A DNA stretch of 64,000 nucleotides from Marinifilum fragile JCM 15579 (lineage in GTDB: Bacteria; Bacteroidota; Bacteroidia; Bacteroidales; Marinifilaceae): positions 94,656 through 158,655 of the forward strand of contig NZ_BAZX01000006.1 in assembly GCF_001310955.1 (NCBI RefSeq), written 5' to 3'. The notes beneath the pieces are model-generated. The model was given only the letters and a program-made list of their open reading frames with translations, had not been told where the DNA came from and did not search any database. The translations under genes and the position numbers were made by a program. Positions 33,171 to 41,632 of the stretch are shown one piece after another (positions within the stretch are counted from its first letter, which is position 1; each line of letters opens with the position of its first letter).

Positions 33171-35485
33171 TTAACGAAGCAAAGCAACATTGCCTTTCTT
33201 TAGCATTTTTTTACCATCAAGATAAGTTACTTCTAACACATAAATGTATACGTCAATATCTTGTAACTCCCCTTTGTATGATCCATCCCAACCTATATTA
33301 ACACTATTGGTTTCGAATATTTTTTGTCCCAAACGATTGTATATTACCAGGGTTGCCTCTTTGATATCTTTGCCGTAAATGAATAACTTATCATTATGAC
33401 CATCGCCATTTGGCGAGAATGCTTTTGGTAGACCTACAAATGGATAATCTTCCAGAAATTCTATAGCTATTGTATCTTGTGCTGCACAGTTGTGTTCATT
33501 TCTAACTTCTACCCAGTATTCTCCTGGTTTGTTAATCGATATTTTTTGTGTAATCTCACCAGTTGACCATGTGTAAAAGCAATTTGGTATGCCAGCATCC
33601 AAATCTATTCCTTTATCAGGATATGAAATCAAATCCTGTCCCAAATCCACTACAGGAACTTCCTTAGTTGTTATTTCGATACAATCAGATTCTGTATTGC
33701 CATTCGCATCAGTAACTTCCAGACAAAATTGCCCCTGCTTCTTTAGGTAAGTTTCAGGTGCGTCACAATTTATTCCACTCCAACGATAAGTTAGAGGGGG
33801 AGCTGGATTTCCTTCAAGATTTACAGTGACAAATGTTGAATCGCCTTCGCAAATGCTTTGGTCTTCGCCAAGAAAAACACCAAACTTTTGGCCATGTTTA
33901 TAATCGATAAATAATGTATCTTTATTTGAACATCCATACTGATTAGAAACCTCTACAACAAATATTCCTCCTGTGTTGGCTACTATTGTTTGGCCTGTTT
34001 CTCCATTGCTCCATATATAACTGGATCCAGGATTTTTTGCATCCAAAGTGGCAGTTTCGCTTCCCAAAGAACCAAATCAGGACCTAAATCTACAATTGGG
34101 TTAGGGTGATATTGAATAAAAGTACTTGCTGTTTTTTCAAAACCATCAGGATCTGTTACAGTAACTGAATAATTTCCACTCGTTTCAATTGTTATTTCAG
34201 ATTTATTAGCTCCCGTACTCCATTTGTATCGATATTCCTGCTCCATAGACAAGCTTGGACTAAGCAACATCTTTTCATTGCCACACAGGTGAATAATTTC
34301 AGGTAATTCAATCGTAAAAATCTCATCTTGAAGTTTAGCTGTAAACTCTTTAGTACTAGAACAGCCATATTCTGAGGTTTTGGTAACCGAATATTTCCCA
34401 CTTTCAGAAAGGACAATTGAACTATTGGTGGAACCATCGGACCATAGGTAAGTGCAATTTTCTTCATAAATATCAATTTTATGCTCTTGATTTTGAAGTA
34501 CCACCAAATCATCAATAAGTATTTGGGGAGAGTTTTGAACTTTAACTTCTACCGATGCACTTATTTTTTGTTGGTCAGTTAAATCGGTAACAATCAATTT
34601 ATATATGCCCGGTTCGCTAACATGGATGGATTTACTTGTTTCTCCATTGTCCCATTGAAAAGAATAATTAGAAGGTAAATCCATTTCTGGATTCAATTCG
34701 CAGGATTCTCCTAGACAAATGTTTTTGGTTTCACCCAAATCAACCTTAAAACTGCTTACAAATTCAATGCCTGCATAAACAGTGTCGCTGTTACAACCCA
34801 TAATATCTGTTTCAATTAATTTGAGAATGCCTGTGCCTTCATTTTTAGGCCATTCTATTCTTAAATTAATATCTTTTGAATCGGTTTTAACGTTAGTGTT
34901 ATTCTCTTGTAATATTGCTCCTTCGGGTAATATAACTTGGTATGCAGAGTTTTTACCAATCCGTGCGCTATAATTCAAGGTTGAACCAGTTTTTACTTTT
35001 GGAAAGTAATCATTGAATTCTGGGCCTGGTAAAGGTAATATTTGAATTGTGGCAGAGCGGGAATCTTCAGGAATATTCAGAGGGGTTAAATCTTCTAACC
35101 AGGCTTCTCTTAATTCTATAGTGTAATCTTGAATCGTACCACTTAAGTTTCTTAGCGATAGGGAAAAATCATATTCAGAAAACTCAATTGCTTTGTTACC
35201 ATTAAGAATTATTGCAGGACTATTGTTTATTGAGTAACTGGCAAACCACTTTTTAGCCTTAGGTCCTTCAATTGAAAGATTTATTTCTTGTGTAGGCAGA
35301 ACTTTTCCATTGGTTGCTGAGCAGTACAAGGCTTCATAGTTAGCTATAATTCTAACCGCATCAAGGGTTTCGTTATTACCACTGTTCTGGGCAAGTACAA
35401 AAAATGGCAAAATTAACGCAACAAAGATGATCGAAATCTTAGAAGAGAAATAGAATAATATGTGGCGTAAATTTGCCATAGGCAA
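33171..35485 (-). pseudogene. Gliding-motility-type secreted surface protein, frameshifted
   Basis: Two overlapping frames make one protein of about 770 residues. The N-terminal part (35485 to 33983) has a signal peptide (IIFVALILPFFVLAQ) and repeated beta-sandwich units with the motif YxWS/D-G-x-S/T (SFQWDNGETSKSI, TYLWSDGSTNSSI, RYKWSTGANKSEI). The C-terminal part (34067 to 33171) continues the series (SYIWSNGETGQTI, FYTWSTGEITQKI) and ends in the gliding-motility C-terminal domain (AFSPNGDGHNDKLFIYG ... LGQKIFETN), the type B signal for type IX secretion. One missing T in TTT (plus-strand AAA at 34066-34068) restores VDLGPDLVLLGSETATL. The product would be an adhesin-like surface protein. 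The downstream half has no credible start of its own. Confidence 0.85.
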
Positions 35486-35674
35486 TAAATTTTTCTCAAA
35501 ATCAAGAAAAGTTTTCTTTAAGTTTTTCGATATAAATATACTTCAAAATTATCAATCTATGAATTTTAATCAATAATTTCAACTTATTCGTCAGTAAAAA
35601 TAAAGTCTTAGTCCGTAAAGAATATTGAGGTGAGTTAAATAGAAGTCAATGGTTGATTGCAAAAAAATACAATG

Positions 35675-35690
35675 TGTAACATCGGTTACA
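35675..35690. promoter_or_regulatory. Operator-like palindrome TGTAACATCGGTTACA
   Basis: TGTAAC and GTTACA are exact inverted repeats around a four-base ATCG spacer, the size and spacing of a Crp/Fnr-family site. It ends three bases before a -7 element (35694-35701) and 60 bases before the start codon of the four-gene unit, a position where a bound protein would affect initiation. Two Crp/Fnr genes exist in this window, but no link to either is shown. Confidence 0.55.
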
Positions 35691-35693
35691 ATT

Positions 35694-35701
35694 TATTTTT
35701 G
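35694..35701 (+). promoter_or_regulatory. -7 promoter element of the four-gene unit
   Basis: TATTTTTG matches TAnnTTTG 49 bases before the ATG at 35751. No TTG lies at the normal spacing upstream; the region expected for it is occupied by the palindrome at 35675-35690, which fits an activator-dependent or repressible promoter. Confidence 0.5.
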
Positions 35702-35750
35702 TTGGAGCATCTACATTTGCAATAGAAAATCAATAAAAATCGGTTTCACA

Positions 35751-37037
35751 ATGGAGAATCAATATTTTAATACCACAGATAGTTTGCTTGATATTTGTAC
35801 CAAATATCCTGAAACAGTGAAAATTTTTGTTTCGAACGGATTCAAGCAATTAGAGGATGAAAAGAAAAGAGCTCTTTTAGGAAAATCTCTTTCTTTGGAG
35901 ATGGCTTTGAAGATGAAAAAACTGAATGTGGATACTTTTTCTGCTTTGCTAGTGGAAGGTATTGATTCTGTTCGTGGGCAGGTTGATGGTGATTTAAACC
36001 AGAAGACAAAAGAGAAAAAAGAAGATTCGGTTCATGTTCAAGGTTTGTTGCCTTGTCCGGTTCGAGTTCCTTTAGTAGAAGGCATCGATTCTTTTATTAC
36101 TGATTACGAGAAGAAATACAAGAATGAAATTGTGTATGATTTAAAGGCTGCTTCAATGGGATTGGATTGGTTAATTGATGATGTAATCAACAAGGAGAAT
36201 ACCGATAATTTAGCAGATATCTTTATTTCGGCAGGATTTGATTTATTCTTCGATGAGAAATTGATGGGTAAATTTAAAAAACAAGGTGTATTTAAAGATA
36301 GTACTGGTTTTGAACGATTGAATAAAGATTTCGACAATGAAGAGATTTGCTTGAAAGATCCGGAAGGACACTACTCAATGATTGGAGTTGTGCCTGCAGT
36401 ATTTTTGGTGAACACAGCAGAATTGGGTGACAGACCTGTACCTCGCACTTGGGCAGATATCTTTAAGCCAGAATTCAAAAGAAGTGTAAGTTTACCAATT
36501 AGTGATTTCGATTTGTTCAACTCGATGTTGTTGCATATCTACAAGGCTTATGGCGAAGAAGGTGTACGAGGTCTTGGAGCTTGTTTACTGGAGAGTATGC
36601 ACCCATCACAAATGGTAAAATCACATACCAAAAAGAGCGAAAAACCTGCGGTAACCATTATGCCATATTTCTTTACCAAGATGGTAAAACAAGGTGGTCC
36701 AATGATTGCAGTTTGGCCTGAAGATGGTGCCATTATTAGCCCAATATTCATGCTAACGAAGAAAAATCGTTTGGAAAAAACTCAACCAGTTATTGACTTC
36801 TTTGCTTCGGAGGGTGTTGGAGAGATTCTTTCTCACCAGGGATTGTTCCCAAGTATCAATCCAAATGTTGACAATAGACTACCGGAAGAAAACAAATTTA
36901 TGTGGTTGGGTTGGGATTACATCAATAACAATGACATTGGATTTTTAATTAAGAAGTGTGAAACGATTTTCAACAACTCTATTCGAGATGAATCGTTTAA
37001 GAATTTGGGGCCATTGTCTTATACACCTAGCAACTAA
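35751..37037 (+). CDS. Cytoplasmic substrate-binding-like protein with N-terminal DUF1858-type domain
   Basis: A 428-residue protein. Residues about 8-65 resemble the DUF1858 / ScdA N-terminal helical domain (DSLLDICTKYPETVKIFVSNGF). From about residue 95 it resembles periplasmic substrate-binding proteins of the iron/thiamine type (LLPCPVRVPLVEGIDSF, VVPAVFLVNTAELGDRPVPRTWADIFKPEF, ESMHPSQMV, MIAVWPEDGAIISPIFML). It has no signal peptide or lipobox, so unlike true binding proteins it should stay in the cytoplasm. I chose the ATG at 35751; an open frame of 34 codons upstream covers the promoter and is not family-like. It heads a four-gene unit with a GTPase, an ABC ATPase and a zinc-ribbon protein. 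The ligand is unknown. Confidence 0.75.
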   Translation: MENQYFNTTDSLLDICTKYPETVKIFVSNGFKQLEDEKKRALLGKSLSLEMALKMKKLNVDTFSALLVEGIDSVRGQVDGDLNQKTKEKKEDSVHVQGLLPCPVRVPLVEGIDSFITDYEKKYKNEIVYDLKAASMGLDWLIDDVINKENTDNLADIFISAGFDLFFDEKLMGKFKKQGVFKDSTGFERLNKDFDNEEICLKDPEGHYSMIGVVPAVFLVNTAELGDRPVPRTWADIFKPEFKRSVSLPISDFDLFNSMLLHIYKAYGEEGVRGLGACLLESMHPSQMVKSHTKKSEKPAVTIMPYFFTKMVKQGGPMIAVWPEDGAIISPIFMLTKKNRLEKTQPVIDFFASEGVGEILSHQGLFPSINPNVDNRLPEENKFMWLGWDYINNNDIGFLIKKCETIFNNSIRDESFKNLGPLSYTPSN

Positions 37038-37081
37038 ATAGAAATTTTAATTTATCATTCAGACTTTAAACAACACAACAT

Positions 37082-37788
37082 ATGAACTTAGTTACAGTAT
37101 CAGGACCTCCTTCATCAGGAAAAACAGCAGTGATTCTTAAAACCATTGACTCTTTCCAGAAACGTGGTTTGGAAGTAGGAGTAGTAAAATTCGATTGCCT
37201 TTATACCGATGATGATATTTTATATGAGAAGGCAGGTGTTAAAGTAAAGAAAGGATTGTCTGGATCTCTTTGCCCTGATCATTATTTCGTAAGTAATATC
37301 GAGGAAGTTACCCAGTGGGGAATTAAAGAATGTTTGGATATTTTAATTACCGAAAGTGCTGGTTTGTGTAACCGTTGTTCGCCTTATGTGAAAAGTGTGA
37401 CTGCAGTTTGTGTAATCGATAATTTGAGTGGTATCAATACGCCAAAGAAAATTGGACCAATGTTGAAATCTGCCGATATCGTTATTATTACAAAGGGTGA
37501 TATTGTTTCGCAGGCCGAACGTGAGTTTTTGCATCGAGAGTTAATACTGTAAATCCAGGAGCAAGCATTATGCACGTAAACGGATTAACTGGCCAGGGAG
37601 CATACGAATTAAGTACTTTGTTATATGACGAAAAAGTGGAGGTGAAAACATTGGTTGGTGAAAAACTTCGATTCTCAATGCCTTCGGCTCTTTGTTCATA
37701 CTGTTTGGGTGAAACCAGAATTGGTGAGAGTTACCAAATGGGTAATGTTCGAAAAATCGACATGGAAGACAAAAAAGGAAAAAAGTAA
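37082..37788 (+). pseudogene. G3E-type (HypB/UreG/CobW-like) GTPase, frameshifted
   Basis: The first frame (37082-37552) has Walker A GPPSSGKT (about 8-15), the switch sequence VVKFDCLYTDDD, a Cys-bearing Walker B-like ITESAGLCNRCSPY and the guanine-specificity motif TKGD. It then stops, but another frame continues with VNTVNPGASIMHVNGLTGQGAYEL, exactly what G3E GTPases have next, and runs to 37788 with a C-terminal CSYCLGE motif. One base missing near 37538-37541 explains the break. The repaired protein has about 235 residues. Homologous GTPases insert nickel or cobalt, and the extra Cys residues suggest metal binding. It is the second gene of the unit; the part from 37570 is not a separate gene. 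Confidence 0.8.
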
Positions 37789-37818
37789 AAGGAGAAAGAA
37801 ACCAGATCAAATCAATTG

Positions 37819-37838
37819 CCATCAGCTTTAGCTGATGG
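37819..37838 (+). other. Intercistronic hairpin in the four-gene unit
   Basis: CCATCAGCTTTAGCTGATGG is an inverted repeat of nine pairs (seven with a realistic loop) between the GTPase and ABC ATPase genes. No T-run follows, so it is more likely an mRNA-processing or stability element, or a dispersed palindrome, than a terminator. Confidence 0.6.
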
Positions 37839-37853
37839 ATAAAAACAGACACA

Positions 37854-38882
37854 ATGATTACAACACAAGATATACAACAACAAACAATTGCCGAGTTATT
37901 TGAGCAGTATCCTTTTCTTCCTGGATTTTTTGAAGAAAATACCTTGGATGTTGATGGACAAATCAATGAAAAATTGGGTGATTTTCTGAACTTTCTTGAT
38001 GATGAGGAGGAAAAAGAAAACCGTGCAATGGATAAGATTCAGGTAATGGAATCTATGGTCGAATACATTACACAAATGTTGGCTTTCCTTGGCGAAGATG
38101 AGGATGAGGGAGTGAATAGCATTACACTTTTGCCTGGAACCAATAAATCAGGTGAGAAGGAACAATTTGAAGAGTTGACCATTAATAAAAGTGAGATTGT
38201 TTGTATTGTAGGTCCAACAGGTGCGGGTAAAAGTCGATTGTTGGCCGATATTGAATGGGTAGCACAAAATGATACGCCAACATCCAGAACCATTTTGGTA
38301 AATGGTGAAAAAGGCGATAAAAAATGGCGTGTGACTTCAGGGCATAAATTGGTTGCTCAATTATCTCAGAACATGAACTTTGTAATGGACCTTTCGGTTT
38401 ATGAGTTTATAGAGTTACATGCACAGAGCCGTTTGGTTGAAGATGTTGAAGGTATAATCAACAAGATATTTGAACAAGCTAATAACTTGGCAGGAGAGAA
38501 ATTTAGTTTGGATACTCCAATAACCAGTTTAAGTGGAGGACAATCGAGAGCCTTAATGATTGCAGATACCGCCATTCTAAGTAAGTCACCAATTATTTTG
38601 ATTGATGAGATTGAAAATGCAGGTATCGATCGCAAGAAAGCATTGGAACTGTTGGTAGGCGAAGAGAAAATTGTACTAATGGCGACTCACGATCCTATTT
38701 TGGCACTAATGGGAGATAGAAGAATTGTAATCAAGAACGGTGGGATCCATAAGGTGATAGAAACCAGTGGCGATGAGCAAAATCTACTTTCAGAATTAGA
38801 ACGTATGGATAATGTAATTCAGAACATGAGAACTCGTCTTCGTCACGGTGAAATTATTCGCCAGGAGGACATAGGTTTTTAA
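37854..38882 (+). CDS. ABC-type ATPase without permease, with N-terminal helical domain
   Basis: A 342-residue ATPase. Residues about 9-50 (TIAELFEQYPFLPGFFEE) resemble the DUF1858-like domain at the start of the first gene of the unit. The ABC domain has Walker A GPTGAGKS (120-127), the signature LSGGQSRAL, Walker B PIILIDEIENAG and the switch His in MATHDPIL. Walker B is followed by IENAG in place of the usual DEPT. There is no membrane segment and no permease gene in the window. ABC ATPases of this soluble kind (compare SufC) can serve cofactor assembly, which would fit its GTPase and zinc-ribbon neighbours; that role is inference. Confidence 0.8.
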   Translation: MITTQDIQQQTIAELFEQYPFLPGFFEENTLDVDGQINEKLGDFLNFLDDEEEKENRAMDKIQVMESMVEYITQMLAFLGEDEDEGVNSITLLPGTNKSGEKEQFEELTINKSEIVCIVGPTGAGKSRLLADIEWVAQNDTPTSRTILVNGEKGDKKWRVTSGHKLVAQLSQNMNFVMDLSVYEFIELHAQSRLVEDVEGIINKIFEQANNLAGEKFSLDTPITSLSGGQSRALMIADTAILSKSPIILIDEIENAGIDRKKALELLVGEEKIVLMATHDPILALMGDRRIVIKNGGIHKVIETSGDEQNLLSELERMDNVIQNMRTRLRHGEIIRQEDIGF

Positions 38883-38993
38883 CAATTAGTAATTATCAAT
38901 TAAGAATTAACAATAGAAAATAATTATACTGGTTTTTGGCATTGCATACGAATGACCATTGACTAGGAACTAACTAATCAGGAGGAAATAATT

Positions 38994-39236
38994 ATGCATG
39001 ACGGATGCGCAGGAAGCTTTGAGAACGGAAAACAGGTAGTTGATAAAATTAGAATGATGGGTTTTGCACAGCAATTGATGCCAATGCCTATGGATATTGA
39101 ATGTCATGGTTGTAAGGAAACTTTTACCATGGAAGAATTCGAAGGACATTGCCCTAAATGCGATATGGTACATGGTGTAACACCTTGTCATGCTTTTGAT
39201 CCTAATAACATTATGGCTGCCGGTATAGGTTATTAA
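38994..39236 (+). CDS. Small zinc-ribbon protein of the four-gene unit
   Basis: An 80-residue protein with a zinc-ribbon-like Cys set: CHGC at about 41-44 and CPKC at about 57-60. It also has a Cys in CAGSF near the start and another in TPCHAF near the end, with several His and Met residues (MGFAQQLMPMPMD). The gene is 111 bases after the ABC ATPase gene and closes the unit before a terminator. A good GGAGG sequence lies about ten bases before the start, unusual in this phylum. It may be a metal carrier or an adapter; I do not recognise a named family. Confidence 0.75.
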   Translation: MHDGCAGSFENGKQVVDKIRMMGFAQQLMPMPMDIECHGCKETFTMEEFEGHCPKCDMVHGVTPCHAFDPNNIMAAGIGY

Positions 39237-39257
39237 TATTTATGGAGAACTATATTC

Positions 39258-39277
39258 CCACGGGTTTTATCCCGTGG
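39258..39277 (+). other. Hairpin after the four-gene unit
   Basis: CCACGGG (39258-39264) pairs perfectly with CCCGTGG (39271-39277) across TTTTAT. It lacks a following T-run and stands just ahead of the true terminator. Confidence 0.6.
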
Positions 39278-39286
39278 TGGATTTGA

Positions 39287-39315
39287 CCCAACAGAATTTC
39301 TTGTTGGGATTTTTT
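39287..39315 (+). terminator. Intrinsic terminator of the four-gene unit
   Basis: CCCAACA (39287-39293) pairs with TGTTGGG (39302-39308) and is followed by an A and a run of T residues to 39315. Confidence 0.88.
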
Positions 39316-39370
39316 GTGCCAAATAAATTTGTAATTTAGGTCTCATTATTCACAAATAATTCTAAAAAAA

Positions 39371-40054
39371 ATGAACCTTAATTTAGTTGATCAACTTACA
39401 TTATTGGCATTGGATGATGAGAAAGGTAGCTTTATTGCAGACAGTTTTTCTTTTGCATATGGTTTGGCTGGAGCGATTATTCTGGAACTTTCTTTACAGG
39501 AAAGAATCATCGTGGAAGGGAAGAAACTAAAGGTTAGGTCAGAAGTGAATTGTGGAGATGCCTTGCTGGATCATTTCCTGGATAAGATTAGTAGTTCCAA
39601 AAAGGAGAGATCCATTCAAACTTGGGTTGAAACCATTGGAGAGAAATATACTTACACCAAAGAAGAAACAGTTGAGAAATTAATAAAGGAAGGCATTCTA
39701 AGAAGAGAAGAAAAAAAGATTTTATGGATTTTTTCTGTAGATAAATTTCCAACTGAAAATGCAAAACCTGAAAATTTGCTCAGAAAACGCTTGAATGATA
39801 TCCTTATCAACGATTGTGAGGTTGATATGAATGAAATCATGTTGATCAGTCTGATTGACATGTGTGAGTTAAACAATGAGGTTTATGGCAAGGAGAGAGC
39901 CAAAGAGCTCAAGAAAAAAATAAAAGGAATTATAGAAAAAGGACAGTTTAGCTCTTCAATAGGAAAGGCAGTAAAAGAAATACATGAAACATTAATGGCA
40001 GTAATGGTGATCATAATGGCCAGTACCGTTATTACTACTACCACAACATCATAA
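39371..40054 (+). CDS. GPP34 (Golgi phosphoprotein 3-like) family protein
   Basis: A 227-residue protein with the bacterial GPP34 start: NLVDQLTLLALDDEKGSF followed by FAYGLAGAIILELSLQERI. The fold is all-helical; eukaryotic relatives bind phosphatidylinositol 4-phosphate, but bacterial function is unknown. The last 20 residues are hydrophobic and end in a run of Thr (VITTTTTS), which could insert into the membrane. The same Thr-codon run resembles the threonine leader peptide at 3796, but here it is in frame with the domain. No clear operon partner. Confidence 0.82.
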   Translation: MNLNLVDQLTLLALDDEKGSFIADSFSFAYGLAGAIILELSLQERIIVEGKKLKVRSEVNCGDALLDHFLDKISSSKKERSIQTWVETIGEKYTYTKEETVEKLIKEGILRREEKKILWIFSVDKFPTENAKPENLLRKRLNDILINDCEVDMNEIMLISLIDMCELNNEVYGKERAKELKKKIKGIIEKGQFSSSIGKAVKEIHETLMAVMVIIMASTVITTTTTS

Positions 40055-40150
40055 AACATTGTACATTTCATACTGGTTTTACTTTTCAATATCATACTTA
40101 ATGATTTCAAACAATTATAATTCAATTATCTTCGCTTATAAAAACAGTTC

Positions 40151-40690
40151 ATGAAACCAGTACTCATTGTATTGTCTGACTTGTGGGGTAGGGAAAAGTC
40201 GGATTGGATTCAATTTTATACCAAACCGTTATCTTCAATTTATACAGTAAAATTCTACGATTCATGTGAATTGGGAGGAGTAGATAAAAGTGCTTATCAG
40301 GAAAGTAAGCTTCATGAACAGTTTGTGAATGGTGGAATTTCCAGAGCAGTTGAGAATTTAAAGACTGAAGGCCATAAAACTGTAGATATACTTGCTTTTA
40401 GTGTTGGAGGAGTTATTGGTTGGAAGGCTGCTTTAAATGAAATGAATGTTCGTGCGTTTTTTGCACTTTCTTCAACCAGACTCCGTAATGAAATTCAAAA
40501 ACCCAATTGTTATATTCGATTGTTTTATGGAGAGAAGGATAGATATCAACCGGATTCAGATTGGTTTGAACAATTAGAACTGAAAAATAAAATCATTCCC
40601 AATGCATCGCATGAAATGTATCGTGATGAAAATGTAGCCAGATTCATTTGTCAGGAAATTTTAGCTACTAGAAAAGTGTGGGATAAATAA
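40151..40690 (+). CDS. Small alpha/beta hydrolase-fold protein
   Basis: A 179-residue protein. The nucleophile elbow is seen in DILAFSVGGVIGW (Ser near residue 81, pattern x-x-S-x-G). A likely acid is the Asp in YGEKDRYQPD and the His in NASHEMYRD completes a triad. It lacks a lid domain and a signal peptide, so it is a compact cytoplasmic esterase-like enzyme. The substrate is unknown. It lies 96 bases after the GPP34 gene on the same strand. Confidence 0.75.
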   Translation: MKPVLIVLSDLWGREKSDWIQFYTKPLSSIYTVKFYDSCELGGVDKSAYQESKLHEQFVNGGISRAVENLKTEGHKTVDILAFSVGGVIGWKAALNEMNVRAFFALSSTRLRNEIQKPNCYIRLFYGEKDRYQPDSDWFEQLELKNKIIPNASHEMYRDENVARFICQEILATRKVWDK

Positions 40691-40763
40691 GTTTGTTTAA
40701 GCTAGCATTTTTTAATAATTACGTTCCTCTTCCTATCTTCACAATTCAAATTAAAAATGAAAT

Positions 40764-41417
40764 ATGAATAAAGATCAGATCATAAATCAAACCGTAGAGT
40801 TTGTTAAGCAAACATTGGCCAATGCCGAAGGAGGCCACGATTGGTGGCACATTTACAGGGTATGGAAAACGGCTAAGCATTTGGCGCAAGACGAAAAAGT
40901 TGATCTGTTTGTGGTTGAATTGGGTGCATTGCTGCATGATATTGCTGATTCAAAATTCCACAATGGCGATGAGAGCGTTGGACCGAAAAAGGCAAGAGAA
41001 TTTTTAGTTTCTCAGCAGGTTGATGAGGATGTAATTGTACATGTGGAGCAGATCATCAGCAATATTTCATTTAAAGGAGGAAAAGAGGCTCAAAAGTTCA
41101 AATCACCAGAGTTGGATGTGATACAAGATGCAGATCGTATGGATGCAATCGGAGCAATAGGCATTGCACGCACCTTTAATTATGGCGGCCACAAAAACAG
41201 GGAAATTTACAATCCGGAAATTGAACCTAATCTAAATATGACAAAGGAGGAGTACAAAAATTCAACGGCTCCAACCATCAATCACTTCTACGAAAAACTG
41301 TTGCTTTTAAAAGACAGAATGAACACCAAAGCCGGTAAAACCATGGCGGAACAACGCCATCAGTTTATGGAGCAATATTTAGATCAGTTTTATAGAGAGT
41401 GGGAAGGAGAATTTTAG
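40764..41417 (+). CDS. HD-domain phosphohydrolase (YedJ-like)
   Basis: A 217-residue metal-dependent phosphohydrolase. The metal-binding His/Asp residues are in GGHDWWHIYRVW, GALLHDIADSKF (the HD pair) and VIQDADRMDAIGAIGIART. A conserved NFYGG-like stretch is present as FNYGGH. Such proteins often hydrolyse nucleotides or phosphoesters; no specific substrate can be claimed. It is cytoplasmic and followed by a hairpin. Confidence 0.88.
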   Translation: MNKDQIINQTVEFVKQTLANAEGGHDWWHIYRVWKTAKHLAQDEKVDLFVVELGALLHDIADSKFHNGDESVGPKKAREFLVSQQVDEDVIVHVEQIISNISFKGGKEAQKFKSPELDVIQDADRMDAIGAIGIARTFNYGGHKNREIYNPEIEPNLNMTKEEYKNSTAPTINHFYEKLLLLKDRMNTKAGKTMAEQRHQFMEQYLDQFYREWEGEF

Positions 41418-41436
41418 AATCTGTTAATAATTTTTG

Positions 41437-41462
41437 TAGAGGCGGCATTTATGCTGCCTCTA
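41437..41462. terminator. Hairpin after the HD-domain gene
   Basis: TAGAGGCGGCAT (41437-41448) and ATGCTGCCTCTA (41451-41462) pair throughout with one G-T pair. The following sequence is only moderately T-rich, so it is a likely but weak terminator. Bases 41463-41632 show nothing else. Confidence 0.6.
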
Positions 41463-41632
41463 ATTGTATATAGCTGGTAGAATTATATAGAAGTACAGAA
41501 AATAAATTACGCAATGTATTTCTTTGTTTATATTTTATTGTTTTGTAGATTCAGGGACTAAAACTTAACCGGACAGTATTTTAAATTGTCGATATTCTGT
41601 ATGTTCCATTAAGGAGGATAAGTGCTGTAATA

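Noticed and set aside
37570..37788. A separate small gene of 72 codons
   Set aside because: It continues the G3E GTPase fold of the preceding frame with VNGLTGQGAYEL and has no start signals of its own.
40010..40054. A second threonine leader peptide
   Set aside because: The Thr codons are in frame with the GPP34 domain and the next genes have no link to threonine synthesis.
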